From: Clavelina lepadiformis
Lineage: Eukaryota; Chordata; Ascidiacea; Aplousobranchia; Clavelinidae
NCBI RefSeq assembly: GCF_947623445.1
Contig: NC_135245.1
Location: 18,235,501-18,299,500 of the forward strand
DNA: 64,000 nucleotides
Reading direction: 5' to 3'
Below the pieces are notes generated by a model, which searched no databases, had not been told where the DNA came from, and worked only from the letters and a program-made list of their open reading frames with translations. Below are positions 61,930-64,000 of the stretch, piece after piece (within the stretch, counting starts at the first letter, position 1; every line of letters starts with the position of its first letter). The translations under genes were made by a program, and so were the position numbers.

Positions 61930-63641
61930 ATGATGGCTTGCAATTTTCTTCCGTCTTTGGTTTTGATATGATTGTCATTCTACGTTGGCTTCATAAGCGC
62001 CAATATGGGTGAGTTATATTTTTTAATTAATTTCTAAAGAATTCTCTTTTGACAGTAGCTTATGGAATTTAACAGCAGAAAGAATTTCATTGTTTTTGCT
62101 TTATCAAAACAAAATTATTATAATTAATATAATTATAATGCTTTGTTTTCTAGGACCGTGTGCAAAGCAGTTTGATGCCATCAAAAGATTACAAAGAGAT
62201 TTTCCCAACGAAGTGTTTGAATATCCGGATTGCAACTCAGATGGAACCTATGCGTACTTGCAGTGTAGTCCACAATTGAGAGTTTGTCGATGTTACAAGA
62301 AAGATGGAACAATATTCTATTCACTCAATGTGCCGATTACACAGAAGGACCAACTGGCCCCAAAATGCCATGAACGTATGTCGTTATAGCTTGATATTAA
62401 GTGAAATACAGAAAATGTAGTTGGTCGTTAAATGAATTCGCAATTACTTCATCCAACATTAGCTTGTTATAACCAGAGCAAACTTCACTCGCATATGATC
62501 TTGGTATCGACCAATCATTAAGAACCAGTTTGATGTTATGGTTACCGGTTCCATTATTAGTAATTTGCGGTAGTTCCTCATTCGTGAATTTGGCTCTCAC
62601 TTTGTGTTTTAGCAGATATTTACTGATTTATAAATGAAGTTTATTCAAACTGATAAGTAAGTGAATAAGTAACTGTAGAAAATCGGTTCAAATTTGAACA
62701 TATAAAATAAAATAAAAAATATATTTGGTGTTGTACAAAAGTATACGGTATGAATTTCGAAAATACAAACAAATTCTTTTCTTTGCAGACACCGGATCTT
62801 GTTGGGAAGCCAGACAGAAGGCAGCTAGTGACCAACGAGAAATCTTTGGCTTTGACTGCGACGAAACAGACGGAACTTATAAACCACGCCAATGTGATCA
62901 TCGTCATCAAGATATGTCTTGCTATTGCGTCACCAAAGACGGGAAAGAAATCGCTGAAACTCGACGAACTGGATTTGGAGTGAAGCCGCCTGTTTGCCCA
63001 CGTAAGTGCACGTTTCGGTTGCTAATTGGCAGCTTTTTCTTGCTGGATTGGGTGTAAGGAGCAACAGATGAAATAAAAAATTAATTCTTCTGTGTAACTC
63101 ATCATAACGTCACGGCGCAACGCAAAGTCATATCGTCAGCACGCAACGCAACGTCATATCGTCAGCACGCAACGCAACGTCATATCGTCAGCACGCAACA
63201 TTTACTTCCATATTAAGCACTCTTAGTTAACAGTCACAGTCACCAATCACTATCAGTTAAGCAACGTTTAAAGATGAAATGCAAAAAGTATTTCTGAATA
63301 ACTATTCTAATTTATATTGAAATCATAACGTATTAAAAATCACTGCTAGTGTTCAGTGGCGAATAAAACAACAATATAATTTCATAATCATTTTATATTA
63401 GTTCTTTCCTATAGCAAAGATGAATACCGGCCAAGAATTCCCGGGACATCCAGAATTCCCAAGATTTCCTGAATTCCCAGGATTTCCTGAATTCCCAGAA
63501 TTTCCAGGAAATCCGGAATTTCCAGGATTTCCTGAATTTCCAGTACCTCCGGATGTTCCACGTTTTCCGGATTTGCCAGAATTTCCGGATTTGCCAAGAT
63601 TTCCTAGGGGTCCGGAAGAACTTCCAGGCAGGTTTCCCTGA
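61930..63641 (+). CDS. Secreted protein with two thyroglobulin type-1 domains and a Pro-Phe repeat tail
   Basis: Exons 61930-62008, 62154-62375, 62789-63001 and 63415-63641 join in frame (phase 1 at each intron). Exons 2 and 3 each encode one thyroglobulin type-1 module: CAKQFDAIKRLQRDFPNEVF, CNSDGTYAYLQC and CRCYKKDG; then CWEARQKAASDQREIFGFDC, DETDGTYKPRQC and CYCVTKDG. Such modules often inhibit cysteine proteases (thyropins) or sit in matrix proteins. Exon 4 is a low-complexity tail of x-F-P triplets (PEFPGFPEFPEFPG and similar) ending at TGA. Exon 1 looks like a signal peptide (MMACNFLPSLVLI, then LSFYVGFISANMG) in the frame that splices correctly, but a TGA at 61969-61971 interrupts it. 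Either the true first exon is elsewhere, or this copy carries a nonsense allele or sequence error. Exons 2-4 are firm; exon 1 is uncertain. Confidence 0.8.
63127..63199. repeat. 26-bp tandem repeat, about 2.8 copies
   Basis: The unit GTCATATCGTCAGCACGCAA plus CGCAAC repeats head to tail almost perfectly within the last intron of the thyroglobulin-domain gene. A partial leading copy begins just before 63127. Confidence 0.93.
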
Positions 63642-64000
63642 GATGACAATGATAAAGACGATTGGCCATAATGATGTTGCTATAGCAACATTACTCTTCA
63701 CAATCTGCATTACGTTGTTGAATTACTATTATCTGGAATGTGTTTCATTTTTTGTTACATCTGTATAAGTAGAAGTGTATGAAAACTTATCAGCTAACCT
63801 GTAGATGTATTCACTATACAAAGCGATAGGTATTCGTAATATTCTTGAGTTTGGTATTGTTGGGCATACAAGAAATACGAATATGAAGCATGCTCATGAT
63901 GTTTAGTTAATTTATTTCCTTTGTGGACAATCATCTATATCTGCAAACCAATCAAAAGAATTTACCAGTGGTAGATCTGCAGAGGTTGCTGCACTGCTTA
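63642..64000. other. 3' flank, no feature recognised
   Basis: Presumed 3' UTR and flank of the thyroglobulin-domain gene; nothing else is seen before the window ends. Confidence 0.5.

Noticed and set aside
63398-63649. Minus-strand collagen-like open frame (Gly-Asn-Ser triplets)
   Set aside because: The plus strand splices in frame from a clear thyroglobulin module and ends in a stop, so the antisense reading is treated as a shadow of the repeat.

Overview
The window is AT-rich animal genomic DNA with compact multi-exon genes, consensus GT..AG introns mostly of 100-600 bases, short intergenic gaps and many small DNA-transposon copies. The gene set (SRF with a full MADS box, an OATP/SLCO carrier with its Kazal loop, two SLC13 carriers, a GT10 fucosyltransferase, a ZU5-UPA protein of the UNC5 type, thyroglobulin type-1 domains) and the compactness fit an invertebrate chordate, most likely an ascidian tunicate such as Ciona. 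The species is inference. No rRNA, tRNA or CRISPR array was recognised.

Layout. 1271-3921 (+): the 3' seven exons of an SLCO carrier whose 5' part lies outside the window. 5424-7002 (-) and 10097-11503 (+): two divergent paralogues of a small secreted protein made of signal peptide, short collagen stalk and F5/8 type C (discoidin) domain. 13477-17136 (-): five-exon alpha-1,3-fucosyltransferase with a hydrophobic segment at each end. 20385-23543 (-) and 27962-32231 (+): two SLC13 carriers, head to head, with several exons of identical length. 33299-36656 (+): a membrane-anchored ZU5-UPA protein like vertebrate UNC5CL but without a death domain. 39157-46154 (+): SRF in ten exons, with three perfect CArG boxes in its upstream region. 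48585-59753: a second block of the collagen-discoidin family with two genes that look whole (50718-52053 and 58304-59753, both -) and several broken copies, including one that an inversion seems to have split. 61930-63641 (+): a secreted protein with two thyroglobulin type-1 domains and a proline-phenylalanine repeat tail.

The most interesting content is the collagen-discoidin family: four whole genes plus at least four broken loci within 55 kb. All four whole genes share one exon plan (intron phases 1, 1, 0; last exon always 138 bases). The build (N-terminal Cys, 7-9 Gly-X-Y triplets, C-x-C, short neck, one recognition domain) parallels collectins and ficolins with an F5/8C head in place of the lectin or fibrinogen head. 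The mix of whole, fragmentary and inverted copies looks like birth-and-death turnover, as in recognition or defence genes. The defence role is inference.

Mobile DNA is mainly short hAT-type non-autonomous elements with 8-bp target duplications (7860-8363, 25221-25712 and 46824-47141 are clear; 5950-6237 and 16487-16826 are older), plus an 800-bp inverted-repeat element at 11769-12568 built around a recurring GGGCCTTATTAGG motif. Exon limits were read by hand from splice consensus, reading-frame continuity and paralogue comparison; no search was run.
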